A stretch of 40,616 nt of DNA, taken from positions 1 through 40,616 of the forward strand of contig JAKQEM010000028.1 of assembly GCA_029558515.1 (NCBI GenBank), written 5' to 3'. This document shows positions 30,763 to 40,616 of the stretch, one piece after another. This DNA comes from a bacterium. GTDB lineage: Bacteria; Patescibacteriota; Gracilibacteria; Peribacterales; Peribacteraceae. Made by a program: the position numbers and the translations under genes. Each line of letters starts with the position of its first letter. Position 1 is the first letter of the stretch. Below the pieces are notes generated by a model. The model searched no databases, was not told where the DNA came from, and saw only the letters and a list, made by a program, of their open reading frames with translations.

Positions 30763-32169
30763 CTACACTCTCAACTCTATCTCTTCCTCCACTTCCGGCT
30801 CGAGCACCGCCACCTGCGGATGCGCCGCAGCAATGCGCTCACTGAACGCATGCATGCCCTCTTCTTCGCCGTGCACGAGGATGACACGCTCCAACCCTTC
30901 GACCTTGCTGACGAACGCATCGAGATCCGCGCTGTCGGCATGACCGGAATACGCCTCGATGTAGACGACTTCCGCTTTCTTCGTGTGGAATTCATCGAAT
31001 ATTTTTACCTCCGTAACGGCGGGATCCAGAATGCGCGCCCCCAGCGTATCATGAGCCATGAAGCCGACTGCCAGCACCGTATTGCGCTCGTCTTCGATTT
31101 CGTTCTGCAGGTGATGACGAATGCGCCCCGCCTCGCACATACCCGAGCCCGCCATGACGATGAACGGACCCGGCTTGCCGTTCAGTTCCTTACTGTCCTC
31201 CACGCTCGGCGTGTACGTGGCCAGGGAAAATTGAAACGGATTATGCGCACGAGACAGAAAATCATCGTACATTTCTTTGTCGTAGCACTCAGGATGCTTC
31301 ATGAAGATATCGGTGATCTTGATGGCCAACGGCGAATCGATGAAGATGGGCACGGCGGGGATTTCCTTGGCGTCCCACAGGAGGTGCAACTCGTAGACGA
31401 TCTGTTGCGTCCGCTCCAGAGAGAACGCGGGAATAAGAACTTTTCCGCCGCGTGCAGCCGTCCTGACGACGGTATCCCTCAGTGCGGTCAGCGCGGTTTT
31501 GACATCCGTATGACGACGATTGCCGTACGTCGACTCGCAAATCAGCGTCGTCACGGGCGGCATCTGAGCAGGATCGCGAATGATGGGGAGCGTATTGCGA
31601 CCCAGATCTCCGGTGAATCCGATGCGATGCGTGACCCCGTTTTCCGTCGCCTCGATCACCACCATCGCGGCACCGAGCACGTGTCCTGCTTCGATGAACA
31701 TGGCACGGACGCCGTCGGTGACCGTAAACCACTCGTTGTAATTTTCCCCCGAGAAGAGCTCCATACACGCGACGGCATCGGCCTGCGTGTACAGCGGGCC
31801 CGAGGACGGGAGCATGCTCTTGCGCAGGTGCTTGCGGAAAAACTCTTCGTCTTTCTCCTGGATGTACCCGCCGTCCATCAGCATCACCTCGGAGAGATCC
31901 TTGGTGGCATACGTGCAGAACACGGGACCGCGGTAGCCCTTCTTCCACAGGAGCGGAATGCGTCCGGAGTGGTCCATGTGGGCGTGACTGAGCAGCACCG
32001 CATCGATGTCCTTGGCGGGATCAAACGTGAACGATGCGTTCTTCACCGCAGTCTCTTTGCGCTTGCCCTGGAAGAGTCCGCAATCAAGCAGAATACGCTT
32101 ACCGTTGACCTGCAATTCATGGCAGGAACCGGTGACTTCGCGCGCGGCGCCGTGAGGGATGATTTTCAT
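30763..32169 (-). CDS. Metallo-beta-lactamase/beta-CASP ribonuclease
   Basis: 468 aa from ATG 32169 (MKIIPHGAAREVTGSCHELQ); the frame is open 17 codons upstream to 32220 without homology. Zinc motif HAHMDH at 62-67, further His in FIEAGHVLGAAM, Asp in GFTGDLGRN, beta-CASP motifs in ICESTYGNR, LIPAFSLERTQQIVYEL, VMAGSGMCEAGRIRHHL and EAYSGHADSADLDAF. This is the CPSF-73-like family, in bacteria endo/exoribonucleases acting in mRNA decay or processing. The C-terminus is acidic (EPEVEEEIELRV). The leader is pyrimidine-rich (ctttcccagagtctttc). About 90 bases separate it from the rluB-like gene upstream. Confidence 0.93.
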   Translation of the reverse strand: MKIIPHGAAREVTGSCHELQVNGKRILLDCGLFQGKRKETAVKNASFTFDPAKDIDAVLLSHAHMDHSGRIPLLWKKGYRGPVFCTYATKDLSEVMLMDGGYIQEKDEEFFRKHLRKSMLPSSGPLYTQADAVACMELFSGENYNEWFTVTDGVRAMFIEAGHVLGAAMVVIEATENGVTHRIGFTGDLGRNTLPIIRDPAQMPPVTTLICESTYGNRRHTDVKTALTALRDTVVRTAARGGKVLIPAFSLERTQQIVYELHLLWDAKEIPAVPIFIDSPLAIKITDIFMKHPECYDKEMYDDFLSRAHNPFQFSLATYTPSVEDSKELNGKPGPFIVMAGSGMCEAGRIRHHLQNEIEDERNTVLAVGFMAHDTLGARILDPAVTEVKIFDEFHTKKAEVVYIEAYSGHADSADLDAFVSKVEGLERVILVHGEEEGMHAFSERIAAAHPQVAVLEPEVEEEIELRV

Positions 32170-32259
32170 GAAAGACTCTGGGAAAGTAGTGTAGGTATGA
32201 AAGCAGAACTTTCCTTTCATTGTAGCACAAAAGTGTCTGTTCGTCTTGCGATGTTTCTC

Positions 32260-33060
32260 TCAGCACAGCCCCACAGCCTGCATGAGGTCTTTTCTCTCCC
32301 CTTCCGAAAGCGGCCTCAGTTCCCCCGGTTGCAGCTTGGGATCGGCAAGGGTCAGGATGCGCGTGCGGACGAGGGAAGCGACACGATTGCCCGCTTTCTC
32401 CACCATGCGGCGAATCTGGCGATTGCGACCTTCGGTCAGGACGATGCGGAAGCTGCGCGGATCGATGCGTTGCACCATCGTTTCCTTGGTCTCCTTTCCC
32501 AGAATGATCATACCTGCGGCGATCTGCCGCAGCACGTCATCGGTCACGTCCCACCGGGTGGTCACGACGTACTCCTTCTCGTGATCGAACTTCGGATGCG
32601 TGAGACGGTACGCGAGCGGACCGTCATTGGTGAGGAGCAAGAGACCGCCGCTTTCTTTATCCAGACGTCCGACGGGATAGATTTTTCCCTGCAATGCCGG
32701 GGGCAGCAGATCGCGTGTCGTCTTATCACGCAGAGGTTGCGGTAGGGACGCGGATCCGTCCCTTCGCTTCATCGCCCGCTTTTTCCCCTCCGTCATCGGC
32801 TTGCCGTCTCCCGCCTCCCACCGCTCCACATTGCTGGTCACCACGCCGATGGGTTTCCACAGAAGATAGTAGAGCATCTGCTTGCGCTCCTCGATCACCT
32901 GGCCGCTCACTTCGATGTTGTCCTTCTCCGGATCGGCTTTCTGTCCGAGCTTTGCAACGACGCCATTGACCGTCACGAGGCCCGCCGCGATGTACTCCTC
33001 GGATTTTCGCCTCGACGCGATCCCCCGAGCCGACAGTATCTTCTGAATGCGTTCTTGCAT
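32260..33060 (-). CDS. RluB/RsuA-family pseudouridine synthase
   Basis: 266 aa. N-terminal S4 RNA-binding domain (MQERIQKILSARGIASRRKS, GLVTVNGVVAKLGQKAD), then the catalytic domain with YPVGRLDKESGGLLLLTNDG, where D134 is the catalytic Asp, and the C-terminal RIVLTEGRNRQIRRMVEKAG typical of the RsuA/RluB/E/F family. Residues about 79-112 (within VERWEAGDGKPMTEGKK and a Lys/Arg-rich part) are an insert between the two halves. Members modify 23S or 16S rRNA (RluB: position 2605); the exact target is not certain, so no symbol is given. It lies near the rRNA operon but there is no sign of cotranscription. Confidence 0.92.
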   Translation of the reverse strand: MQERIQKILSARGIASRRKSEEYIAAGLVTVNGVVAKLGQKADPEKDNIEVSGQVIEERKQMLYYLLWKPIGVVTSNVERWEAGDGKPMTEGKKRAMKRRDGSASLPQPLRDKTTRDLLPPALQGKIYPVGRLDKESGGLLLLTNDGPLAYRLTHPKFDHEKEYVVTTRWDVTDDVLRQIAAGMIILGKETKETMVQRIDPRSFRIVLTEGRNRQIRRMVEKAGNRVASLVRTRILTLADPKLQPGELRPLSEGERKDLMQAVGLC

Positions 33061-33111
33061 GCAGACATCCTACGCGCAATGAAGCAAGGGTGATATAAAA
33101 CCGACGACGTA

Positions 33112-36100
33112 TCATTTCCGCCTTCGTCTCACCCACGCCCACCCCGCCGCCGCGCCCGCGGCCATCACGGCGATCGCAGCGGGACCGGTATCGGATGTGG
33201 CGGGCGGACGAGTGGCGTCGCTACCGGGCACGAAGACCGATCCTTCCGGCGGGAGGAAGGGAATATCAAGCACGGAACCGGGATACGGGGATTCTGCCGC
33301 CGAACGTTCCTTCTGACAGAAAGACGAACAACCGTCCCCGTCCATCCTGTTGCCGTCATCGCAACGCTCCAGCGGCGTATCCAAGATACCGTCGCCGCAG
33401 CGGCTTAAGGTGCAATCGGGGCGACAGGGCGCATTGGGTTTGTCGCTGTTCTCCACTCCCGCATCGCACTGCTCGCCGGGATCGATGCGGGTATTGCCGC
33501 AGAAGGGAGGAAGAAGATCAATCTGCGACTCCGTCAGACAACGATGTTGAATGCAGCGTGCACCGGCCGGGCAATCGGCATCCTGTTCGCAGAAGAGTCT
33601 GTCGGCGGGTGTTTCTCCGTCTTGCACCCTAAAGTCATCACGCAGTGCGGATGCCGTGACAGTATCGGTGCAGCGGAAGCAAGGAAGATCGGCGATGGGA
33701 CCGCAGGAGAGTCCGACGGACGCACAGTACGCATCACCGACTGCACACTCGGTCCCCGTACACGCCACCGCATCGGGGAAGGGAGGCTCATAGGGAGCGG
33801 AAGACATGCGGGAACGCACGCTGCCTATCCACGCATCCGCGGAAGAATGAGCGTTGTCGCCGCTGGATCTGCTGCCCGAGAAGTCCGTCACGCATTGGAA
33901 ACAGGGAGGACTCTGTGTTTCGTAGCAGAGACGATTGATTTGAGCGCAGTACGCGGCTGCTCCGCGCACACATGCATCACCATAACACAGAGAGTCTCCA
34001 CTCGACACACCGGATTTGCTGGAACTTCTCGACGAACGCGAACTGCCGGACTTACCGGATGCTTTGGAACTCTTGGAGCGGGAGGCACCGGAGGCGGAGC
34101 GCGAGGAGAGGGAGCCGAACGACGGACCGCCGGAGGAACGGGAGAGGCCGGAGGCGGAGCGCGAGGAGAGGGAACCAAACGAAGGACCGCCGGAGGAACG
34201 GGAGAGGCCGGAGGCGGAGCGCGAGGAGAGGGAGCCGAACGAAGGACCGCCGGAGGAACGAGAGGCACTGGAGGCGGAGCGTGAGGAGAGGGAACCGGGG
34301 AAGACCGAACCGGCGGATCCTCGAGATCCGCCCGAACCTCCGGACGACCCAAAGCAGCAGCACACCTGATCGCCGACCGCCACAGCTCCGGCAGACCCGG
34401 CGCTCACGACAAATCCCGTACTCGCATTGCCACGACTGGTAAGAGCATCAGTACACCAATTCGTCAGATCACAGTAGCCGCCCCACGCATGCGTGCACGC
34501 ATTGGTCGGTTCATCCAACTGCGTCTGCGTGCACTTGTAGTACAGGCACGGATCGCTGGGGATGCCGCAGCTGACGAACACGGACGGCGACCCGGTCTGC
34601 ATGCAACACACGGGTTCTTCGCACTGTTGCGCAACCGTATTGCAGATTTGTCCTTCCGCGCATTCTTCGTTCCCATGACAACAATCTTCAATGGGTGTAT
34701 AGTGGCACGTTTTGTTGTCGACCGGACTGTACCGGGACTGCTGACAGGTGACCGTCTGGCAATCAAACTGCGGACAATCCGCAACGGTGTCGCAGAGCTG
34801 ACTGCTCATGCACGCACCATTCGAAGGATCACAAGCCGTCCCCGCCAAACAGGACATCGGCTCGTTTTCACATCGTGCAAAGCCGACGCAGCGATCCACG
34901 GTGCACGCGTCTCCGTCATCGCAAAGCGGTTGCAGAGAATCATGAACGCATCCCGTACCGCATTGCACATATCCCGTACCGCACACGGTGCACTCGCCAT
35001 CCGTGCACGTACCCCCCATCCCGCACTCGCCGTCGCTCACACACCGGTACTCGCTGCTGACACTACTGCTCACGGCATCGTCCGACGACGGGCAGCAGCA
35101 CGTCATATATGTTTGCGACGGGTTGCCATACGCCCCGCCTTGCAGCACCGTTGTCGTGATGGTTCCCGATGCTTCCTGTCCGACGGGACAGACATGCTCG
35201 CCGATACCGCGCACGATCTCGCACTGCGTGCCAGACGCACCGCACGCGACGGGACAGTATCCCAAATCAATCTCGCCCTGCAGCATGCACGCGTCCCCGC
35301 ACTTCCCGTACCCCGGGCCGCAAGTGCACCCCGCCTGCGTACACGTTCCGCCGGGGCCGCACCAAGCGTTCTGCGGTTGATAGGCGCAGTAAGATTTTGT
35401 CGGATCCAGCGGGATGACGCACACGTCGGCCGTGCAGAGATTGCCTTCCCCCGCGCAATCTTCATTGGAGCAGCACTGCCCTTGTTCGCACGTTTCGCCG
35501 GTCACCTGGGCGAGAGGCAACGTATCGCCCCTGCGGAAGGGAAGAAAATCGAAGCGGAGCAATCCGGCAAGGAAGCGCAGGAAGCGACTGCCAAGGGACA
35601 AGGTGCCCGTTGAGCCACCATCGACGGTTCCCCCCGCCGCGGTGCAAGCATTGGCCGTGGGATACACGGGGCAACCGGGAGGGCAGACGAGCGGCCCCGC
35701 CGACCCGCCGCTCCCGCCATTCCCTCCCGAGCCTCCGCCCCCGCCACTCCCACCGGACCCGTCGCTGCCTCCCGAACCTCCCGATCCACCCGAACCTCCG
35801 CTTCCTCCCGTACTGCTCTTTGTGGAAGCAGCGGATGATGTGACGCCGGTGCCGTCGGGCACGCACCGATAACACTCACCTTCGCAAGTGTCGTTTCCGC
35901 ACGTAGTGATGTCACAGACGGGCTCCTGGAGGAGCGGACCGCAGTACGCCGTGGTCGTGCCATTGGGATCCCCGCAGTCGGTCCACCCTTCGTAGCAACG
36001 CCCCCTGGTTTTGTAGGCCTTGGAAACCGTCCCGTCCGGTTCGAATTTCGCGAAGCAGTGCAGGCAAGGTGAGTACCGCGTACTGAGTTCCGTTTTTGCG

Positions 36101-38553
36101 GTGCAGGTGACATCACACACCGCTTTCGGATCAATGTCTCCCGCACGTTCAAGCGTTGTTCCCTCCGGACAGGTCGGAGGATCTTGCACGCACTTCCCGG
36201 CTTCAGTGCGCACAGGGCAGGAATATGGCTCCTTGCAGTTTTGCCATGGAATCGAACTGGAGGAAATGGAGCTGACGGAAAAGAGAGCAGAATCAGAAGA
36301 GGACGCACGCGAAGAGCTCACGTTGACCGAGGACGATCGTGAGCGAGTGCTTGCCACCGATGATGACACAAGCGATCGAACGCTCGCAGTCGATGACGCA
36401 CTCCCCTTGCTGGAGGCGGAACGCGGTGCGGGTGTGCAGCAGTTCCCCACGTTCCACGGCGGAGTCAGTGCGCCGATGATGCAGCTCTGCGCCATGGTCG
36501 TTCCGCCGATCAACTCGCACTCACGCGGCAGCAGACACCCCTGTCCGGCCGGACACGAGGAAGCGGAGGAGCCGCCGCTGCCGCCTTTGCTGCCACCTTT
36601 GCTGCCGCCGGCAGAAGAGCCGTCGTCGACCGAGGCGGCGTTCGATGCAGCGGAACCGGGCGTGGCTGGGCCGCACTGAAAGACATTCGGAGGACCTATC
36701 ATGCCGGGGTTCGCGCAGACGGGGTTATAGCCGCCCGCGCCGTCCGTCCACGCAAAACATGCTTTCCCGGAAGGACAGGTGACGCCACCGCACGCGCTGT
36801 CGCAGGCCGCATCACCGTCTCCATCTCCATCCCCATCCCCATCCCCATCCCCGTCTCCGTCTCCATCTCCATCCCCGTCTCCGTCTCCGTCTCCATCACC
36901 GTCGCCGTCTCCATCTCCGTCTCCGTCCCCGTCTCCGTCTCCGTCTCCGTCACCACCCATGCCACCACCACCACCACCACCACCGCCACCCGGACCACTG
37001 TCGCATTTGGGAGCCACGACACCAAGTGCTCCTACACATTCTTTTGCATTCACACAACGCCCTGTTGCCATACCGGCGGGCTGGTAGCAACAAACAACAC
37101 CTTTCTCTTTGCCGTCCTCTACTATTGGACGGGTATATTGCCAAAATGTTTGCCCATTTGCTAGTATTGTCTCGTTCCAGTTCGCACTACAATCACTCGC
37201 ATACAAACAAGCACAACTTACATTAGGTTTACCACATGTTTCAGCAAGTGTCTCGACTGGACGACATGTGTATTTGCCAGGACCAATTCGGTTTGTACAC
37301 ACATAGCCTGGTGGACAGCCCTCCTGATTAGCTAAAGTACCCTTCCTGCGCGTACATTCGAATACCTTAAATTCTGTAATCAAACGATGCTCGTCCGTAA
37401 TCTGACGTTTTTTGAACAACAAATCTGAGAGACCGGCAACCAAAGATCGCCACACACCCAAACGACGGTCAGAAGATGCCACCGCACTGACGGAACTTGC
37501 AGCGTCGTCCTCGGAATCGGGGAATTCCTCCTCCGTCGTAAAGCAGCAATGCGGAAGACACTTTCCGTCCCCCGATGCAAAGCACCCGTCTACGCCGGCC
37601 ACCACCGTCTGGCTGTTATCCCCCACCGCATTCGTATCGTTCGGTCCCCCGTCCCCCCAGTCGCAAACTTCTACCTCTCCATCCGCGTTCGACGCCTGTA
37701 CGATGCCGTCCCCGCACCGCGCTTTCTTGCACGCGTTGGAGCAGGCATCGTTGTCCACGGTATTCCCGTCATCGCACTCCTCCATCTGCCCCGCAAGATT
37801 CGGCGCATGCACTTTGCCATCCCCACAGTATGTCGGCACGCAACGGAAGCATTGGCCATCCGTGCCATCGGCGCACCGGTAACCGGCTCCGGCCGTTTCC
37901 ATGATGTGCCCCTCGGGACACGTAATGAGTTCCGGGTCAGACGTGCACTGATCGTAGCCTTCGGGGCAGGACGGATTGGTGCAGCGAAGACATACCCTGC
38001 CGTTCGGGAGCGGACATCCGGAACCGACGGGTTCCGTTGTCTCGAACGTACAATCCATTTGCGAAGGATCTCTATCGTAGAAACCTTCCGGGCATCCGCA
38101 AATAAGATTCGGCGTGCATGCCGTCGTCGTGATTTGGTTGTAACACCCCTGAGGCGGTTCGGACGGCGGATTGCACGTTGCGCCAGCCGTTCGTTCCGGA
38201 TCGCAACTGCACCGATTCCAGCCGCTCCGTTGGTACCAGACGGGATCCAAGCGTGTTTGTGTATTTTCATCCCATGCGCAGAAAGACTCCCACAAACAAT
38301 CTCCCGTGCAGAGAGGGACAATACCGGGATTGCATTCTCCATTGGTACATGTCCCGCTAACACCATCAGTTTCCTCGCAAGACACCCCGTCGGACCGCCC
38401 CGCACAACTCGTCACCACCACCGCGCCAAGATTCGGAGGACGTACGTCGGGGATCGCCCGCACGATCAGCAACGCCGTCACCGCAAGCGCGGCGCCCGAA
38501 ACCAGTCGCATGGCGTGCCGGGCAAGGAAGGTCCGCATGGACGCAAGATTCAT
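33112..38553 (-). CDS. Giant Cys-rich, Ser/Gly-rich surface protein with C-terminal anchor-like tail
   Basis: 1813 aa from ATG 38553; the open frame continues to 38697 but runs into the rRNA terminator. A hydrophobic stretch at 17-31 (LVSGAALAVTALLIV) is a signal peptide or anchor. Then come many Cys-rich modules, including DUF4215-like units (GQMEECDDGNTVDNDACSNA; a second set near the C-terminus with LERCDDGNRMDGDGCSSFCQ), a poly-Gly plus (Gly-Asp)24 run at about 530-582, Ser-rich linkers, Gly/Ser spacers and a 20-residue tandem repeat at about 1418-1491. The end is TSDTGP (1786-1791), a membrane helix and RRRRK, similar to sortase-type sorting signals although LPxTG is not present. A segment at about 370-510 is encoded by more AT-rich DNA. 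Inferred role: long disulfide-rich stalk or adhesin on the cell surface. Ligand unknown. Confidence 0.9.
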   Translation of the reverse strand: MNLASMRTFLARHAMRLVSGAALAVTALLIVRAIPDVRPPNLGAVVVTSCAGRSDGVSCEETDGVSGTCTNGECNPGIVPLCTGDCLWESFCAWDENTQTRLDPVWYQRSGWNRCSCDPERTAGATCNPPSEPPQGCYNQITTTACTPNLICGCPEGFYDRDPSQMDCTFETTEPVGSGCPLPNGRVCLRCTNPSCPEGYDQCTSDPELITCPEGHIMETAGAGYRCADGTDGQCFRCVPTYCGDGKVHAPNLAGQMEECDDGNTVDNDACSNACKKARCGDGIVQASNADGEVEVCDWGDGGPNDTNAVGDNSQTVVAGVDGCFASGDGKCLPHCCFTTEEEFPDSEDDAASSVSAVASSDRRLGVWRSLVAGLSDLLFKKRQITDEHRLITEFKVFECTRRKGTLANQEGCPPGYVCTNRIGPGKYTCRPVETLAETCGKPNVSCACLYASDCSANWNETILANGQTFWQYTRPIVEDGKEKGVVCCYQPAGMATGRCVNAKECVGALGVVAPKCDSGPGGGGGGGGGGMGGDGDGDGDGDGDGDGDGDGDGDGDGDGDGDGDGDGDGDGDGDGDGDGDAACDSACGGVTCPSGKACFAWTDGAGGYNPVCANPGMIGPPNVFQCGPATPGSAASNAASVDDGSSAGGSKGGSKGGSGGSSASSCPAGQGCLLPRECELIGGTTMAQSCIIGALTPPWNVGNCCTPAPRSASSKGSASSTASVRSLVSSSVASTRSRSSSVNVSSSRASSSDSALFSVSSISSSSIPWQNCKEPYSCPVRTEAGKCVQDPPTCPEGTTLERAGDIDPKAVCDVTCTAKTELSTRYSPCLHCFAKFEPDGTVSKAYKTRGRCYEGWTDCGDPNGTTTAYCGPLLQEPVCDITTCGNDTCEGECYRCVPDGTGVTSSAASTKSSTGGSGGSGGSGGSGGSDGSGGSGGGGGSGGNGGSGGSAGPLVCPPGCPVYPTANACTAAGGTVDGGSTGTLSLGSRFLRFLAGLLRFDFLPFRRGDTLPLAQVTGETCEQGQCCSNEDCAGEGNLCTADVCVIPLDPTKSYCAYQPQNAWCGPGGTCTQAGCTCGPGYGKCGDACMLQGEIDLGYCPVACGASGTQCEIVRGIGEHVCPVGQEASGTITTTVLQGGAYGNPSQTYMTCCCPSSDDAVSSSVSSEYRCVSDGECGMGGTCTDGECTVCGTGYVQCGTGCVHDSLQPLCDDGDACTVDRCVGFARCENEPMSCLAGTACDPSNGACMSSQLCDTVADCPQFDCQTVTCQQSRYSPVDNKTCHYTPIEDCCHGNEECAEGQICNTVAQQCEEPVCCMQTGSPSVFVSCGIPSDPCLYYKCTQTQLDEPTNACTHAWGGYCDLTNWCTDALTSRGNASTGFVVSAGSAGAVAVGDQVCCCFGSSGGSGGSRGSAGSVFPGSLSSRSASSASRSSGGPSFGSLSSRSASGLSRSSGGPSFGSLSSRSASGLSRSSGGPSFGSLSSRSASGASRSKSSKASGKSGSSRSSRSSSKSGVSSGDSLCYGDACVRGAAAYCAQINRLCYETQSPPCFQCVTDFSGSRSSGDNAHSSADAWIGSVRSRMSSAPYEPPFPDAVACTGTECAVGDAYCASVGLSCGPIADLPCFRCTDTVTASALRDDFRVQDGETPADRLFCEQDADCPAGARCIQHRCLTESQIDLLPPFCGNTRIDPGEQCDAGVENSDKPNAPCRPDCTLSRCGDGILDTPLERCDDGNRMDGDGCSSFCQKERSAAESPYPGSVLDIPFLPPEGSVFVPGSDATRPPATSDTGPAAIAVMAAGAAAGWAWVRRRRK
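34081..34300. repeat. 60-base tandem repeat, about 3.6 copies
   Basis: Units begin at 34081, 34141, 34201 and 34261 (the last partial) and contain GGAGGCGGAGCGCGAGGAGA. Copies 1-3 differ at only a few positions. It encodes a 20-residue unit read as GPSFGSLSSRSASGLSRSSG in the giant surface protein. Confidence 0.95.
36811..36957. repeat. Hexanucleotide repeat encoding (Gly-Asp)24
   Basis: Twenty-four Asp codons alternate with Gly codons at exact 6-base steps (first Asp codon 36951-36949, last 36813-36811 on the minus strand). Third positions vary, so the array is a diverged hexamer repeat. It is preceded in the protein by a poly-Gly run. Confidence 0.95.
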
Positions 38554-38639
38554 TCTGCGAAAGTGTACCGAAATTCGCCTCGTTCTGCCGTAGACATTTT
38601 TAAATTTCCCACCCAAACGAAACCACGCGGAAAGATACG

Positions 38640-38668
38640 AAAAAAGCACCTCTTGGGAGAAGAAGTGC
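38640..38668 (-). terminator. Rho-independent terminator of the rRNA operon
   Basis: On the minus strand GCACTTCTT (38668-38660), loop CTCCC, AAGAGGTGC (38654-38646), then six T: a 9-bp stem with one non-Watson-Crick pair. It lies about 31 bases after the 5S gene and about 87 bases before the giant surface-protein gene. Confidence 0.85.
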
Positions 38669-38699
38669 GTCGTTTCCGTCTGTGATGCAAAGTACACTG

Positions 38700-38814
38700 T
38701 CCTGGCATCGGCCTACTCTGGCGGCCTGAAAGGCCACTACCATCGGCGCTGGAGGGCTTAACTGCTGAGTTCGGAATGGGATCAGGTGTACCCCCTCCGC
38801 TTCAGACACCAGGA
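38700..38814 (-). rRNA. rrf: 5S ribosomal RNA
   Basis: Minus-strand sequence starts TCCTGGTGTCTGAAGCGGAG, contains the conserved CCCATTCCGAACTCAGCAGT and ends ATGCCAGGA, which pairs with the 5' end to close helix I. About 115 bases. The ends are accurate to a few bases. Confidence 0.95.
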
Positions 38815-38926
38815 CGGTATACTCTGCGTGCACAAGACCGACGAAACACAATCGAACGTCTCAGAGAAGAACCAACCGCAGCATGGGCATTGTCCGCCCG
38901 CTTGTGCCGCGTGAACAGTACTCTCC

Positions 38927-38990
38927 AAAAAAATGGATCTCCCGCCTTCGCTCCTGAAGGAGGTATGGCGGGTGATTTCTTTCAGAAATC
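38927..38990 (-). other. Structured 23S-5S spacer
   Basis: Minus strand: GATTTC/GAAATC stem (38990-38974), then CCCGCC/GGCGGG stem (38972-38941) enclosing CTCC/GGAG, then a T7 run (38933-38927). Probably a processing structure; the T run resembles an intrinsic terminator, but 5S lies downstream. No tRNA is seen in the spacer. Confidence 0.55.
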
Positions 38991-38994
38991 GAAA

Positions 38995-40616
<1,622 letters not shown>

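Noticed and set aside
30820-32745. 641-codon open frame on the plus strand
   Set aside because: It lies antisense to the beta-CASP nuclease and pseudouridine synthase genes, both of which have clear motifs. Long antisense frames are common in GC-rich DNA.
36779-37087. Plus-strand frame of Ser-Pro repeats
   Set aside because: It is the complement of the Gly-Asp array in the giant surface-protein gene.

Overview
The window looks like a chromosomal segment from a moderately GC-rich member of the Candidate Phyla Radiation (Patescibacteria). The reasons are a streamlined ribosomal-protein operon with no uL30 gene between rpsE and rplO, very tight gene packing, no metabolic genes, and large Cys/Ser/Gly-rich surface proteins. 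Peribacteria is the lineage that fits best from memory, but this was not tested; the 16S rRNA is outside the window.

Layout. (i) 1-2892 (+): the 3' part of a large secreted-type protein with dockerin-like, DUF4215-like and MopE-like acidic motifs, then a terminator and a small unknown gene with a near-consensus promoter. (ii) 3589-22603 (-): a fused S10-spc-alpha ribosomal cluster in the transcription order rplC-D-W-B, rpsS, rplV, rpsC, rplP, rpmC, rpsQ, rplN-X-E, rpsN-H, rplF-R, [99-aa ORF], rpsE, [DJ-1/PfpI gene], rplO, secY, [56-aa ORF], [head-on unknown gene], adk, map, infA, rpmJ, rpsM-K-D, rpoA, rplQ, rplM, rpsI. A promoter sits upstream of rplC. (iii) 22754-26367: an unknown 302-aa protein (-), a lysyl-tRNA synthetase fused to a DUF2000 (Pth2-like fold) domain (+), and an HD-domain phosphohydrolase (+). 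(iv) 26467-30730: a surface-glycan block with a two-domain glycosyltransferase and a methyltransferase (+), and convergent ABC exporter genes (-). (v) 30763-33060 (-): a beta-CASP metallo-beta-lactamase ribonuclease and an RluB-type pseudouridine synthase. (vi) 33112-38553 (-): an 1813-aa Cys-rich repeat protein with an N-terminal membrane segment and a C-terminal TGP-plus-membrane-plus-Arg tail. (vii) 38640-40616 (-): an rRNA terminator, 5S rRNA and the 3' part of 23S rRNA.

The most unusual signals are sequence-level. A family of imperfect inverted repeats built from units like GGAACCGAAG lies in frame inside the 3' ends of rplQ, rplX and rpsQ. One arm of it also occurs in rplD and forms the linker of the LysRS-DUF2000 fusion. 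The encoded tails share a PKxPTK part followed by SSVPSVP-like residues, which recalls the in-frame palindromic elements of Rickettsia. A second repeat family (AATCCC units) sits directly in front of the starts of rplW, rpsS, map and the ABC ATPase gene. For map and the ATPase, protein homology runs upstream of the first ATG/GTG to an in-frame ATC. Almost all genes lack a Shine-Dalgarno motif and instead have a pyrimidine-rich stretch just before the start codon.

Functionally the window combines translation and protein export (ribosomal proteins, SecY, RNA polymerase alpha, IF-1, MetAP, adenylate kinase, LysRS, RluB), RNA turnover (beta-CASP nuclease), and the cell surface (glycan modification and export, two large Cys-rich proteins), as expected for an episymbiotic lifestyle. 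That last point is inference.
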